NCBI GenBank assembly: GCA_965230205.1
Contig: OZ245996.1
Coordinates: 1,798,001 to 1,862,000, forward strand
Length of the DNA stretch: 64,000 nt
Origin: CANLBN01 sp965230205
Lineage (GTDB): Bacteria > Pseudomonadota > Gammaproteobacteria > Pseudomonadales > Cellvibrionaceae
Direction: 5' to 3'
Shown here: piece after piece, positions 17,763 through 26,898 of the stretch
Numbering within the stretch: the first letter of the stretch is position 1
Layout of the letters: each line of letters opens with the position of its first letter
Notes under the pieces: model-generated
What the model saw: the letters and a program-made list of their open reading frames with translations, nothing else
Told to the model about the DNA's origin: nothing
The model's database searches: none
Program-made: the position numbers and the translations under genes

Positions 17763-18625
17763 ATTTGAAAGTGCAAAATAATAAAGCCTGGTTTTTGGTG
17801 CTGCCTGTATTACTGCTTGTGGCTTTCTCTGCGGTAATTCCTTTGATGACCGTCGTCAATTATTCTGTACAAGATATATTTGATAACAGCAGAGTGTATG
17901 TAGGGACAGAATGGTATAGAGAGGTGTTAAATGATCCTCGTTTACAGGCGTCGTTAATTCGACAATTTATTTTTTCTGGTGCCGTATTGCTGATAGAAAT
18001 TCCATTAGGCATTCTGGTGGCATTGATGATGCCGACCAAAGGGCGTATGGCATCAGTTTGCTTGGTTGTTTTAGCAATGCCATTACTGATTCCGTGGAAT
18101 GTTGTCGGCACGATTTGGCAAATATTTGGTAGAGCAGATATTGGCCTAATGGGAGCATTCTTAAATGGTATTGGTGTTAATTATAATTATGCATCTAACC
18201 CTAGCGATGCTTGGTTTACCGTATTGCTTATGGATGTTTGGCATTGGACATCATTAGTCGCCTTATTGTGTTACTCCGGCTTACGAGCGATTCCAGATGC
18301 TTATTACCAAGCCGCAAAAATTGATCAGGCATCTTCATGGGCGGTTTTTCGTTACATTCAATTACCTAAATTGCGAAACGTATTAGTGATCGGTGTGCTG
18401 CTCCGTTTTATGGATAGCTTTATGATCTATGCAGAACCATTTGTATTGACGGGAGGTGGGCCAGGTAACTCAACAACATTTTTGAGTCAGACTTTAACTA
18501 AAATGGCTATTGGCCAGTTTGATTTAGGGCCAGCTGCAGCATTCTCGCTGGTGTACTTTTTAATTGTACTGTTGGTGTCTTGGTTATTCTTCACCACGAT
18601 TACACATTTAGACAATAAGAAATAG
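17759..18625 (+). CDS. glpP: Glycerol ABC transporter permease GlpP
   Basis: Inner-membrane permease subunit of the sugar/glycerol type (MalF-like half of the channel). Six membrane helices can be traced (about residues 12-33, 70-95, 105-127, 155-175, 205-225, 258-282). The EAA loop that contacts the ATPases reads YYQAAKIDQASSWAVFRYIQLPKL near residue 180-205. Length 288 is normal. It overlaps glpT by 4 bases and is 7 bases ahead of the second permease, so it lies within one operon. Confidence 0.88.
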   Translation: MNLKVQNNKAWFLVLPVLLLVAFSAVIPLMTVVNYSVQDIFDNSRVYVGTEWYREVLNDPRLQASLIRQFIFSGAVLLIEIPLGILVALMMPTKGRMASVCLVVLAMPLLIPWNVVGTIWQIFGRADIGLMGAFLNGIGVNYNYASNPSDAWFTVLLMDVWHWTSLVALLCYSGLRAIPDAYYQAAKIDQASSWAVFRYIQLPKLRNVLVIGVLLRFMDSFMIYAEPFVLTGGGPGNSTTFLSQTLTKMAIGQFDLGPAAAFSLVYFLIVLLVSWLFFTTITHLDNKK

Positions 18626-18632
18626 GTGCAAT

Positions 18633-19433
18633 ATGAATAAACGCAAAATTATTGGTATTAGCATTTATATCTTTTTTATTGCCTTACCTATTTATTGGTT
18701 GGTCATGATGTCCTTCAAAAGTAATGAAGAAATATTGGGCTCATTGACCTACTGGCCACAGAGCTTTTCATTCGATAATTACATCACTATTTTCTCAGAC
18801 CCAAGCTGGTATATGGGCTATGTGAATTCAATGATTTACGTCATTATGAATGTCATTATTACGCTATTAACTGCGTTGCCCGCTGCCTATGCATTTAGTC
18901 GTTACCGTTTTCTGGGCGATAAGCCATTATTTTTCTGGTTGTTAACCAATAAAATGGCACCGCCAGCCGTATTTTTATTGCCTTTCTTTCAATTGTATTC
19001 ATCAGTGGGGTTGTTCGATACTCATATCGCTGTTGCTCTCGCGCACTGTTTATTTAGTGTGCCACTCGCCGTGTGGATATTAGAAGGCTTTATGTCGGGA
19101 GTGCCGACTGAAATTGATGAAACAGCTTATATTGATGGCTACAGCTTTCCCCATTTCTTTATAAAAATCTTTATTCCCATGATTCGTTCTGCTATTGGAG
19201 TAACGGCATTCTTTTCATTTATGTTTTCGTGGGTAGAGTTATTAATGGCTCGAACACTAACGTCTATCCATGCCAAACCTATTGGCGCCATTATGACTCG
19301 TACCATTGGGGGTGAGGGTGTCGATTGGGGATTGTTAGCGGCAGCAGGGGTGTTGACCATTATTCCTGGTTGCCTTGTGGTTTGGTTTGTCCGTAATCAT
19401 ATTGCTAAAGGCTTTGCGCTTGGTCGCGTATAA
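18633..19433 (+). CDS. glpQ: Glycerol ABC transporter permease GlpQ
   Basis: Second permease of the importer (MalG-like). The N-terminal helix, the WLVMMSFKSNEEI segment after it, and the EAA loop EIDETAYIDGYSFPHFFIKIFIPM (~150-175) are characteristic. Length 266 is normal. GlpP and GlpQ should form the heterodimeric channel that GlpS and GlpT energise and GlpV feeds. Not related to the glycerophosphodiesterase that carries the same symbol in E. coli. Confidence 0.88.
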   Translation: MNKRKIIGISIYIFFIALPIYWLVMMSFKSNEEILGSLTYWPQSFSFDNYITIFSDPSWYMGYVNSMIYVIMNVIITLLTALPAAYAFSRYRFLGDKPLFFWLLTNKMAPPAVFLLPFFQLYSSVGLFDTHIAVALAHCLFSVPLAVWILEGFMSGVPTEIDETAYIDGYSFPHFFIKIFIPMIRSAIGVTAFFSFMFSWVELLMARTLTSIHAKPIGAIMTRTIGGEGVDWGLLAAAGVLTIIPGCLVVWFVRNHIAKGFALGRV

Positions 19434-19461
19434 GTATCAAATTTTAATGAAGAGGTGAGTA

Positions 19462-19737
19462 ATGGAATGGATGGCTTGGTCACAAGTGACCGCAATCTTT
19501 TTTATTAGTATCGGCGTGATTCTTGTCTGCATGGTTATTGCAGAAATCAAATGCCCGACAGTAGAACGTAAAGGTTTTTTGCCAATTATTGCAACGACAC
19601 GTGGAGATCGATTATTTATCGGTTTATTGGGGAGCGCTTATATACATCTATTTTTTCTTGCGGTTAGCGAGCAATCTGTTTGGATCGCATTTGGCATTTC
19701 CGTCGTTTGGTTAATATCAGTATTAAGATGGGGCTAA
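19462..19737 (+). CDS. DUF2160-family small membrane protein of the glycerol ABC operon
   Basis: 91-residue hydrophobic protein with three likely membrane helices (about 9-28, 48-68, 70-88) and the segment GFLPIIATTRGDRLFIGLLGSAYIHL that resembles DUF2160. Genes of this family occupy the same position between permease and binding protein in rhizobial glp operons, sometimes called glpU. Its role is unknown; an accessory or assembly subunit of the importer is a reasonable guess. The ribosome-binding site AAGAGGTGAG precedes the ATG closely. Confidence 0.75.
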   Translation: MEWMAWSQVTAIFFISIGVILVCMVIAEIKCPTVERKGFLPIIATTRGDRLFIGLLGSAYIHLFFLAVSEQSVWIAFGISVVWLISVLRWG

Positions 19738-19757
19738 TGCTTTTTCTTTGAAGCCCC
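19730..19757 (+). other. Hairpin at the end of the DUF2160 gene
   Basis: GGGGCT (19730-19735, overlapping the stop codon) pairs with AGCCCC (19752-19757) across a 16-base loop. No T-run follows, so it is not a standard terminator. It could stabilise or process the mRNA ahead of glpV, which usually needs higher expression than the membrane subunits. Confidence 0.3.
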
Positions 19758-19889
19758 TGGAAACGTTTTGTTAAAAGAATTGAAATTCATCGGCAGTATT
19801 TTTGCAAGTGAATTCAGTGGGTGGATGTCTAGTGATGTGCAGAGATTATATTAGACATGAGTTTTACAATTAACGAATAGAGGTTAGAT

Positions 19890-21617
19890 ATGAAAATTAA
19901 AAGAAAATCATCTAGTCTGCTTACTCTTATTACAATGGTATCTGCCATCGGAATAAGTGCAGGGGCTATGGCAGATCAATACGCTGATGCCGCTAAAAAA
20001 TGGCTGGATAATGAATTTACAAAATCAACGCTGAGTCGAGATGAGCAGATGAAAGAGCTGCAATGGTTTACCAATGCTGCTAAAGAATTCCGTGGTATGG
20101 ATATTAATGTTGTCTCTGAAACCATTACAACCCATGAGTATGAGTCGAAAGTGCTCGCAAAAGCATTTGCAGAAATTACTGGAATTAAAGTTAATCACGA
20201 TCTAATTGGTGAAGGTGATGTTGTCGAAAAACTGCAAACGCAAATGCAATCAGATCGAAATATTTATGATGGTTGGATTAATGATTCGGATTTAATCGGT
20301 ACCCATTTTCGTTACGGCAAAGTTGTTCCTATCTCCGATATGATTGCAGGGGAAGCAAAAGATTTAACCTTGCCAACATTGGATCTCGATGATTTTATTG
20401 GTTTAAGTTTTACCACAGGGCCTGATGGCAAATTATATCAATTACCGGATCAACAATTTGCCAACCTGTATTGGTTTCGGGCTGACTGGTTTGAACGTCC
20501 TGACTTAAAAAAACAATTTAAAGAAAAATATGGCTATGAATTAGGTGTGCCTGTTAATTGGTCTGCCTATGAAGATATTGCGGCTTTCTTCTCCAATGAT
20601 GTGAAAACTATTGATGGCAAGCGTGTTTACGGGCATATGGATTACGGTAAAAAAGACCCTTCTCTAGGCTGGCGCTTTACTGATGCATGGTTCTCTATGG
20701 CAGGCACTGGTGACAAGGGTATTCCTAATGGTTTGCCGGTTGATGAATGGGGAATCCGAGTGAATGGTTGTCGTCCAGCAGGTTCAAGTGTGTCTCGTGG
20801 AGGAGCAACGAATGGGCCAGCAGCGGTTTATGCCACGACAAAATATGTTGATTGGTTACGCCAATATGCACCACCAGAAGCCCAAGGGATGACATTTGGT
20901 GAAGCAGGTCCAGTGCCAGGTCAAGGCAATATTGCTCAGCAAATATTCTGGTACACCGCTTTTACTGCGGCACTAACAGAAAAAAGTTTGCCTGTTGTGA
21001 ATGCAGATGGCTCACCTAAGTGGCGTATGGCTCCTTCACCTAAAGGCCCTTATTGGGAAGAAGGGATGAAGTTGGGCTATCAGGATGCGGGTTCTTGGAC
21101 GTTCTTGAAATCAACACCAGAGAAGCGCCGCTTAGCGGCCTGGTTATATGCGCAATTTACTGTCTCGAAAACAGTGTCACTGAAAAAAACCTTGGTGGGC
21201 TTAACGCCTATTCGTGAGTCCGATATTAACTCGCAAGAAATGACGGATGCTGCGCCTAAATTAGGTGGCTTGGTTGAATTTTATCGCAGTCCTGCTCGTT
21301 TGCAGTGGTCGCCAACCGGTACTAATGTGCCTGACTATCCAAAGTTAGCGCAATTGTGGTGGCAGTATATCGCTGAAGCAGCAAGTGGTGAATCAACACC
21401 GAAAGAAGCATTGGATGGTTTAGCGAAGGCGCAAGATAAAGTGTTAAGGCGTTTAGAGCGAGCTAATGCGCAGGGTGAGTGTGGTCCAAAACTGAACCCA
21501 GTGAAAGACGCGGAGTACTGGCTGAAACAACCCGGTTCTCCAAAAGCTAAATTAGCGAATGAGAAACCCAAGGGCAAAACGATCGCCTACTCTGAATTGC
21601 TGAAAAGTTGGCAATAG
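19890..21617 (+). CDS. glpV: Glycerol ABC transporter substrate-binding protein GlpV
   Basis: Large (575-residue) periplasmic binding protein that delivers glycerol to the GlpPQ channel. The N-terminal signal peptide is lysine-rich then hydrophobic, ending near residue 28 (AGAMA before DQYADAAKKW). The length and segments such as ETITTHEYESKVLAKAFAEITG and SMAGTGDKGIPNG match the long extracellular solute-binding proteins of the rhizobial GlpV type. AGAGG lies before the ATG, 152 bases after the previous gene. A strong terminator follows, closing the operon. The substrate is inferred from the glpK/glpD/glpR context. Confidence 0.88.
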   Translation: MKIKRKSSSLLTLITMVSAIGISAGAMADQYADAAKKWLDNEFTKSTLSRDEQMKELQWFTNAAKEFRGMDINVVSETITTHEYESKVLAKAFAEITGIKVNHDLIGEGDVVEKLQTQMQSDRNIYDGWINDSDLIGTHFRYGKVVPISDMIAGEAKDLTLPTLDLDDFIGLSFTTGPDGKLYQLPDQQFANLYWFRADWFERPDLKKQFKEKYGYELGVPVNWSAYEDIAAFFSNDVKTIDGKRVYGHMDYGKKDPSLGWRFTDAWFSMAGTGDKGIPNGLPVDEWGIRVNGCRPAGSSVSRGGATNGPAAVYATTKYVDWLRQYAPPEAQGMTFGEAGPVPGQGNIAQQIFWYTAFTAALTEKSLPVVNADGSPKWRMAPSPKGPYWEEGMKLGYQDAGSWTFLKSTPEKRRLAAWLYAQFTVSKTVSLKKTLVGLTPIRESDINSQEMTDAAPKLGGLVEFYRSPARLQWSPTGTNVPDYPKLAQLWWQYIAEAASGESTPKEALDGLAKAQDKVLRRLERANAQGECGPKLNPVKDAEYWLKQPGSPKAKLANEKPKGKTIAYSELLKSWQ

Positions 21618-21660
21618 TAAAAAAGTAGATTCAATAAAACCACTGAAGGTTATGCCTTGG

Positions 21661-21696
21661 CCGCCTAATTAATCCATTAAATTAGGCGGTTTTTTT
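21661..21696 (+). terminator. Intrinsic terminator of the glycerol importer operon
   Basis: CCGCCTAATT (21661-21670) and AATTAGGCGG (21680-21689) form a perfect 10-bp stem with a 9-base loop, followed by seven T residues. It ends the operon 44 bases after the glpV stop. Confidence 0.92.
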
Positions 21697-21731
21697 CGGA
21701 TATAGATAACGGCGTAGTAAATACTTCAGTA

Positions 21732-22430
21732 TCAAATACCTAACTCTGAGCGTAACTCTGTCATGCGCTCACTATTCTCTTCCTTTGATAATGGCGTTTC
21801 CGAGTGTTCTGGTAGTGCAAGTTGCTTAATGGGAGGTAGGGCTTCTCCACAGAGAATTTTTTCACACAATCTCTCATAATTTGCTTTAAAGATTGGGAAT
21901 GTGCGGTTTTCACTATTATGCGCTAAAAAAAACCAGTCGCTTTGTTTTCCGGCATAATAAACTGCAGGATGGCTCCAGGGATGATTTTGTTTAGGAGAGG
22001 ATGCATTGCAGGCCTCAACATAAGCTGAGTGGGCGCTAGGTAGTTCAGTTGAGCCACTTAATTCTGTTGCTTTGCGAATCATTCGACTGATAGTTGGTAA
22101 ATAATCAGACTGTTTGATTAATTCGTGGGTGGCTTGGCGAATCGTATCTGCAGAAAAATTAGATAGGCCTTCTAGCCATAAACGTTTTGCTGCATTAACA
22201 GCATCGACTTCCGGGTAAGCGCTAAAATATAAGTGCTGATAATTAATGCGCAATAATTCAAAGCATTCGTTAATCGCATCAACTAATTTTGCCTTTTCTT
22301 CAGCTGAAGCTTTTGGTGCTTCTTCTGATGAGGCGCTCTCTTTAGGATGCCCAGCTGGTATCACTGAGCTGTTCTGCGATGGAGCGATCTTTTGTGCGAT
22401 TTGATCCAGAAGCGGTTTGCTGTCTTTCAT
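21732..22430 (-). CDS. Lambda P-like replication protein (helicase loader family)
   Basis: 232 residues resembling the phage lambda P protein, which loads the replicative helicase. Shared landmarks in order are a helical segment with YPEVDAVNAAKRLWLEGL, a YLPTISRMIRKATE stretch matching the FLPSPGQFV region of lambda P, a PWSHPAVYYA segment, and the tail GEALPPIKQLALP followed by ERMTELRSELG. The first ~55 residues are low-complexity and Ala/Ser/Glu-rich. The gene overlaps the end of the upstream DnaT-like gene by 89 bases in another frame, so the two are translationally linked. In E. coli, dnaT is likewise paired with the helicase loader dnaC, so the pair probably acts in primosome assembly. 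No phage genes surround it. Confidence 0.72.
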   Translation of the reverse strand: MKDSKPLLDQIAQKIAPSQNSSVIPAGHPKESASSEEAPKASAEEKAKLVDAINECFELLRINYQHLYFSAYPEVDAVNAAKRLWLEGLSNFSADTIRQATHELIKQSDYLPTISRMIRKATELSGSTELPSAHSAYVEACNASSPKQNHPWSHPAVYYAGKQSDWFFLAHNSENRTFPIFKANYERLCEKILCGEALPPIKQLALPEHSETPLSKEENSERMTELRSELGI

Positions 22431-23688
22431 TGTTATTGCCTTGATGGGCAGCTGCCCATTGATGTTTTATATGCCGTAAAAATATGTTGTCCCAACTGTG
22501 CATCGGCTCTGCGCGGTTGGTCCAATATAAAATAAACTCAGGTATTTGTGACTCAATAAACTGCCGGTCTATCTCGGATTGCCTTTGTAAAATCTCCAGA
22601 CAGTCTGGAGACGGCCGCCATTGTTTGGTAATGGGTTTGCGCTCGGAGTTTCTATTAACGCCAGCCTGTACGAATCGCCATTGTTCAATAACGTGCTCAG
22701 CAAAAATCCTGCCCCACTCAGAATAGATCGCCTTTTTTTCTATCCATTTGTGAATAAACTCAGGGATAGATTCCTGAATAAACGTGCGATCAATACCGTA
22801 GCTAATATTAAGATAATCTAAAGTATGTTGATCTGGTTGCCAGTTAGCTTGCATGGGCGTGCTTTTTTTGGCTTCAATAAACGGTGTATCTTGTTTTTGC
22901 CATTCTTCTTTTACCCAGGAAAAAAACGGCATATCCCAATTGAGATGTGTGGTGCCTGAACGTTGATGATAACGTCTGAATTGGCTTAATACTTTGCTGG
23001 CAAAGGTAGCCGGGATGCCCTCATTAGCAATCTGTGTTTGTACTTCATTGCTTGGTTGCCAATCTTGGGGGAGTGTGACTGCACGGTTATTTCGTGCCAT
23101 TCGCGTTGTATGAAAGGTCCATTGACGCTTAGTGTGCTGAATAAATTTACTTCCCCAGGAGCGCTGAGCTTCACCGCTCTCACGCCAATAGCGCACGAAT
23201 TCAGGGACTTGGTCGCGGGCAAAGTGTTCTGGCACATTTAATTGTCCGAGAGCGATTAACGTTTCTCCATCGGGCTGCCAGTTGGCGGCTATCGGGGCTG
23301 CTCCAGGTGTGATATGGCGCATTGTTTGACCCGAATGTGTCAGTGTTGGCGCCTTGTCTGCTAACGGCGTGCTTTCTTGTCGGTTAAAAGCGAACTCTAT
23401 TTTTTGGCTTTGCGAGTAAGGTGCAGAGCGCAACAAAATCAGCCCCAGATCCCTTAACCGCTGGCTGATTCGCTGAATATCTAAGGTGTCCCAAAATGGC
23501 ATATGCTCTTCGACGGCCCCCTGCGATAAGCAATACCACTGATAACCTTGACTTGCTCCACGCTCCGCATGGTTAGAATAACGGGCCATATCATCTAATA
23601 TCGATAGCATTGTTGCCTCTTCCAAACCAATAGTGGCTGCTAGCGATGGATGAATAAGAATGGGCTTTTCGGGTAAGAGAGATTTCAT
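22342..23688 (-). CDS. DnaT-like protein with four tandem domains
   Basis: A 448-residue protein whose residues ~137-411 consist of four repeats beginning W(Q/R)P at residues 137, 210, 283 and 357 (period 73-74). Each runs to a final aromatic segment of the form FxxHxxxQW about 54 residues later. Three copies carry a P-E-F-(V/I) motif as seen in the single-stranded DNA-binding domain of DnaT; the second is the most diverged. The N-terminal ~105 residues look like a separate helical, possibly winged-helix, domain. E. coli DnaT has a single such domain in ~179 residues. Four in series suggest a protein that covers single-stranded DNA over a longer stretch. It lies directly upstream of the lambda P-like gene. 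Confidence 0.75.
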   Translation of the reverse strand: MKSLLPEKPILIHPSLAATIGLEEATMLSILDDMARYSNHAERGASQGYQWYCLSQGAVEEHMPFWDTLDIQRISQRLRDLGLILLRSAPYSQSQKIEFAFNRQESTPLADKAPTLTHSGQTMRHITPGAAPIAANWQPDGETLIALGQLNVPEHFARDQVPEFVRYWRESGEAQRSWGSKFIQHTKRQWTFHTTRMARNNRAVTLPQDWQPSNEVQTQIANEGIPATFASKVLSQFRRYHQRSGTTHLNWDMPFFSWVKEEWQKQDTPFIEAKKSTPMQANWQPDQHTLDYLNISYGIDRTFIQESIPEFIHKWIEKKAIYSEWGRIFAEHVIEQWRFVQAGVNRNSERKPITKQWRPSPDCLEILQRQSEIDRQFIESQIPEFILYWTNRAEPMHSWDNIFLRHIKHQWAAAHQGNNNERQQTASGSNRTKDRSIAEQLSDTSWAS

Positions 23689-23940
23689 AAACGTAATTCT
23701 AACACTCTGCTTACAACGACACTATTGATAAGCGTATGGTTTATTAAAATTGTGACTGTATGGCTAAATATATAGTTAGCACTCGAAGTTAAAGCTTGCA
23801 GTGAGCTATATAGGCTATGCTCCTGAGTTTGTTGATAATAATGATTGTTACTCTATTAATTTTTCGGGCTTAGACATACACTAGTTCTTTTTCTATTTAA
23901 GTCGTGCTCTAAGTGAGCCATACTGATAATGAGATAGACT

Positions 23941-24324
23941 ATGCAGGTCAGCCACCTTGATCATTTTGTATTAACTGTAAAAGATATTGATGCAACGGTT
24001 GATTTTTATACGTCTGTGCTGGGTATGAAAACGGTTGTGTTTAAACAGAATAGAATTGCACTAACCTATGGCAAGCAAAAAATAAACCTGCATCAGTTGG
24101 GGCAGGAATTTGAACCTAAAGCAAAGCATGTTCAGGCGGGGAGTGCTGATCTTTGTTTTATTATTAATACTTCGATAGAAGATGCAGTCAATTACTTAAG
24201 TGAGTTAAGCATTGATATTATAGAAGGGCCTGTGAATCGCACCGGTGCGAAGGGAGAAATTCAGTCTGTCTATTTTCGAGACCCTGATGGTAACTTAATT
24301 GAAGTGTCGAATTACCTCGATTGA
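23941..24324 (+). CDS. VOC-superfamily (glyoxalase/dioxygenase fold) protein
   Basis: 127-residue single-domain protein of the vicinal oxygen chelate fold. The opening HLDHFVLTVKDIDATVDFYTSVLGM and closing FRDPDGNLIEVSNYLD are the two signature stretches. Candidate metal ligands are His8, His51 and Glu121. The substrate cannot be told from sequence; relatives include glyoxalases, ring-cleaving dioxygenases and antibiotic-resistance proteins. It stands alone, with a 252-base leader in which I see no clear signal. Confidence 0.85.
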   Translation: MQVSHLDHFVLTVKDIDATVDFYTSVLGMKTVVFKQNRIALTYGKQKINLHQLGQEFEPKAKHVQAGSADLCFIINTSIEDAVNYLSELSIDIIEGPVNRTGAKGEIQSVYFRDPDGNLIEVSNYLD

Positions 24325-24409
24325 TCATGAATAAACTTGTTGAGTGGCTTGGCCAAAAAACTTAATGACGATTTTTATAATACATTTTTAATTTATTGGA
24401 TTTTAGCGC

Positions 24410-25150
24410 ATGAAAAAATTAAGCACTGTTTTTTTTGTTGGATTTATTTCAGTTATTTCTATTCCAGCCATGGCGGGTTGGTTTGATAAGTTGAATGAAA
24501 TTTTAGAAGACAACACTTCATCTGAGTCAGGCTCTACGTCTCTTTTATCTAATGCTGATATCAGTCAGGCATTCAAACAGGCTTTAGAAATAGGTAGTGC
24601 AAAAGTTGTCGACCAGCTCGGTCAAACGAATGGCTTTAATAACGATAGTGCTGTTCATATCCCATTGCCTGATACCTTAAATACAACGAAATCATGGCTT
24701 TCCCAAATCGGTATGAGTGGCACTTTGGATGATCTCGAGCTTAAATTAAATCGAGCCGCAGAAAAAGCAACGCCTCAAGCAAAAGCCTTGTTTGTTGATG
24801 CGATTAAACAAATGAGTTTTGATGATGTGCGCCGTATCTATAACGGCCCCGAAGATTCTGCAACACGTTATTTTCAAACAAAAATGACCGATAAATTAAC
24901 AGCGGCAATGGAGCCTGTGGTCTCGAATAGTTTGTCAGAAGTCGGTGCAATAAAGAGTTATGACGATATGATTTCGGCCTACAAATCTATTCCTTTTGTG
25001 CCTGATGTCAAAGCTAATTTGACTGAGCATGTTGTTAAAGGGGGACTAAATGGGATCTTTCATTATTTGGCAGAACAAGAGGCGGCAATACGTCAAGACC
25101 CCGTTAGACAAACAACGACACTATTGCAACAGGTATTTGGTAGTCAGTAA
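24410..25150 (+). CDS. DUF4197 exported protein
   Basis: 246 residues with a clear signal peptide (MKKLSTVFFVGFISVISIPAMA, cleavage near residue 22). The mature part is helical and resembles DUF4197, a family of unknown function, with motifs AFKQALEIGSAKVVDQLG, IPLPDTL, ALFVDAIKQMSFDDVRRIYNGP and ATRYFQTK. Probably periplasmic. There is no operon partner, and the function is unknown. Confidence 0.8.
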   Translation: MKKLSTVFFVGFISVISIPAMAGWFDKLNEILEDNTSSESGSTSLLSNADISQAFKQALEIGSAKVVDQLGQTNGFNNDSAVHIPLPDTLNTTKSWLSQIGMSGTLDDLELKLNRAAEKATPQAKALFVDAIKQMSFDDVRRIYNGPEDSATRYFQTKMTDKLTAAMEPVVSNSLSEVGAIKSYDDMISAYKSIPFVPDVKANLTEHVVKGGLNGIFHYLAEQEAAIRQDPVRQTTTLLQQVFGSQ

Positions 25151-25322
25151 TAACTAGTGATTAGTAACTTACTCGTTAGTGGTAGTCGTTTATACCCGAT
25201 TGCCCACTATTGATGAGCAGGTTTATATTTTATTTGGCAAGTAGCAGTGAGCGATAAACGGACTTTAATCAGGTGATGGTTACATATAGAGTCAATATAG
25301 CAACCTGTTATGTATTGACAGA

Positions 25323-26369
25323 CTAAAATGTTATTACAAGTTTTCCAACATGGGCCTTCTCTATAAACTCAAGTTGAGCTTTTTTGATGTTTTCTAAAGT
25401 AAATGTTTTTGAGATCAGAGGTTTAATTTGGCCTGCCTCGATACGTTTTATTAGATTGCTAAAGACTTTCGGTTCTAATACTGTACAACCAAAAAAGCTA
25501 AGGTCTTTCAAATACAATGTTCGTATGTCTAGTTTAACTAACGGGCCGCCAATTGCCCCAGCAACTGCATAACGGCCTCTAGGTTTTATAATTTCTAGCA
25601 ACTGAGGCCATTGGCTTCCAGCTACCAGATCAATGGCAACATCAACACTGTTTTTACCCATCACTTCTAAAAGGTTCTCATCACGCGTTACAATATCGTC
25701 AGCTCCTAACTCAAGTAATTGAGTTTTTTTGCTTTGACTTGTTAATGCTATTACCTTTGCACCTCTTGCTTTAGCCAATTGAATAGCCGCAGAACCGACA
25801 CCTCCTGAAGCACCCGTTATAAAAACCAGATCACCACTGACAACACTTGCGCGGGTTAACATATTCTCAGCGGTAGAGTATGAACAAGGGAATGATGCTA
25901 GTTCAACATTGCTCAAATTAGACTCAATTTTATAGGCATGTTTACTAGAAACAATTGTATATTCAGCGAAACCACCGTTGTACTCTGAGCCAAAGTACGA
26001 TGGTGTTTCTAGCTTCTTACCATTTTCTTCAGTAATACAAGGTTCGATCAATACCCTTTCACCAATTCTATTTAAGGGTACGGCACTTCCCACTTCTACA
26101 ATTTCGCCGCATACATCGGCTCCTTGTATGAGTGGAAACTTAATCGGTTCGCCACTCCAGCTAGCATCTATTTCACTATTTTCATCCTTTGAGTACCAAG
26201 CTATACGGGTGTTAATATCAGTATTATTAATGCCAGCCGCTGCCACACGAATTAATACTTCATGTTCTCTTGGGGATGGTTTAGGGATGCCATTAGATAT
26301 TTTAAGTTGATCTAACTCACCATGACCAATTAATAATGCTCCTTTCATTACATTTGCTACATTATTCAT
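25323..26369 (-). CDS. Zinc-independent medium-chain dehydrogenase (quinone oxidoreductase-like)
   Basis: 348-residue NAD(P)H-dependent oxidoreductase of the MDR superfamily. The N-terminal GroES-like domain has GAxVCGEIVEVGS, and the nucleotide fold carries FITGASGGVGSAAIQLAKARG near residue 180. The cysteine/histidine zinc ligands of alcohol dehydrogenases are not evident, so it is nearer the quinone-reductase branch. It starts 2 bases after a TetR-type regulator and shares its promoter, with two operator-like palindromes upstream. Such pairs are often induced by reactive aldehydes or quinones, but the inducer here is unknown. Confidence 0.85.
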   Translation of the reverse strand: MNNVANVMKGALLIGHGELDQLKISNGIPKPSPREHEVLIRVAAAGINNTDINTRIAWYSKDENSEIDASWSGEPIKFPLIQGADVCGEIVEVGSAVPLNRIGERVLIEPCITEENGKKLETPSYFGSEYNGGFAEYTIVSSKHAYKIESNLSNVELASFPCSYSTAENMLTRASVVSGDLVFITGASGGVGSAAIQLAKARGAKVIALTSQSKKTQLLELGADDIVTRDENLLEVMGKNSVDVAIDLVAGSQWPQLLEIIKPRGRYAVAGAIGGPLVKLDIRTLYLKDLSFFGCTVLEPKVFSNLIKRIEAGQIKPLISKTFTLENIKKAQLEFIEKAHVGKLVITF

Positions 26370-26371
26370 CT

Positions 26372-26887
26372 TTAATCATCTCCAAATAACTGCTTGATTA
26401 TCGCCTGAGCAGATGTCAGAGCATCATCGCCGATTAAAGGCTGAGCACTCGTGACTCCCTCGTGCAGCAAAAATAGCTGTGTAGACAAGGCGTCTCGATC
26501 ACTTTTTTTACCAAGAAAGTATTCAACATCTTTTTTATGCTTCTCTACAGCTTCTTTTATTGTCGAGTTTTCAGGGAATGCATTGAGGGCGCTGATAGAC
26601 ATACATCCATTAGGGGCATTTTCATTCATCCACATATTTAACTTGTTAAATATGTGGACAATGGCCTCTTCCCCAGGGGAAGGGAGGTCTTCAGAGAGAA
26701 AATTTAAGTAACGCTTGTGTCGGTTATTGAGCGCAGCCACAACCATCTCCTCCTTAGAGGGATAGTACCTATAGAGCGTTCTTAGGCTGACACCACTTGA
26801 ACTTTTCAATTGTGCAACATTGATTTCAGCAAAACCTAATTGACTAAATGCCCTTTCTAAATTCTCAGCGATCTGTGTTTTTAACAT
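26372..26887 (-). CDS. TetR/AcrR-family transcriptional regulator
   Basis: 171-residue one-domain repressor. The N-terminal DNA-binding helix-turn-helix reads INVAQLKSSSGVSLRTLYRYYPSKEEMVVAAL (~22-53), followed by a helical ligand-binding domain (RKHKKDVEYFLG-type region, LFLLHEGVTSAQ). It is slightly short for the family (about 190). It is co-transcribed with the oxidoreductase 2 bases downstream. Two matching palindromes 12 and 36 bases upstream of its start strongly suggest autorepression. Confidence 0.9.
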   Translation of the reverse strand: MLKTQIAENLERAFSQLGFAEINVAQLKSSSGVSLRTLYRYYPSKEEMVVAALNNRHKRYLNFLSEDLPSPGEEAIVHIFNKLNMWMNENAPNGCMSISALNAFPENSTIKEAVEKHKKDVEYFLGKKSDRDALSTQLFLLHEGVTSAQPLIGDDALTSAQAIIKQLFGDD

Positions 26888-26898
26888 ATGATTTGAGG

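Noticed and set aside
21732..22430. Frameshifted continuation of the DnaT-like gene
   Set aside because: The 89-base overlap raised this, but each protein is complete and belongs to a different family, so overlap of two genes is simpler.
21732..23688. Remnant prophage
   Set aside because: The lambda P-like gene suggested a phage, but no integrase, repressor, structural or lysis genes are nearby, and flanking genes are ordinary chromosomal ones.
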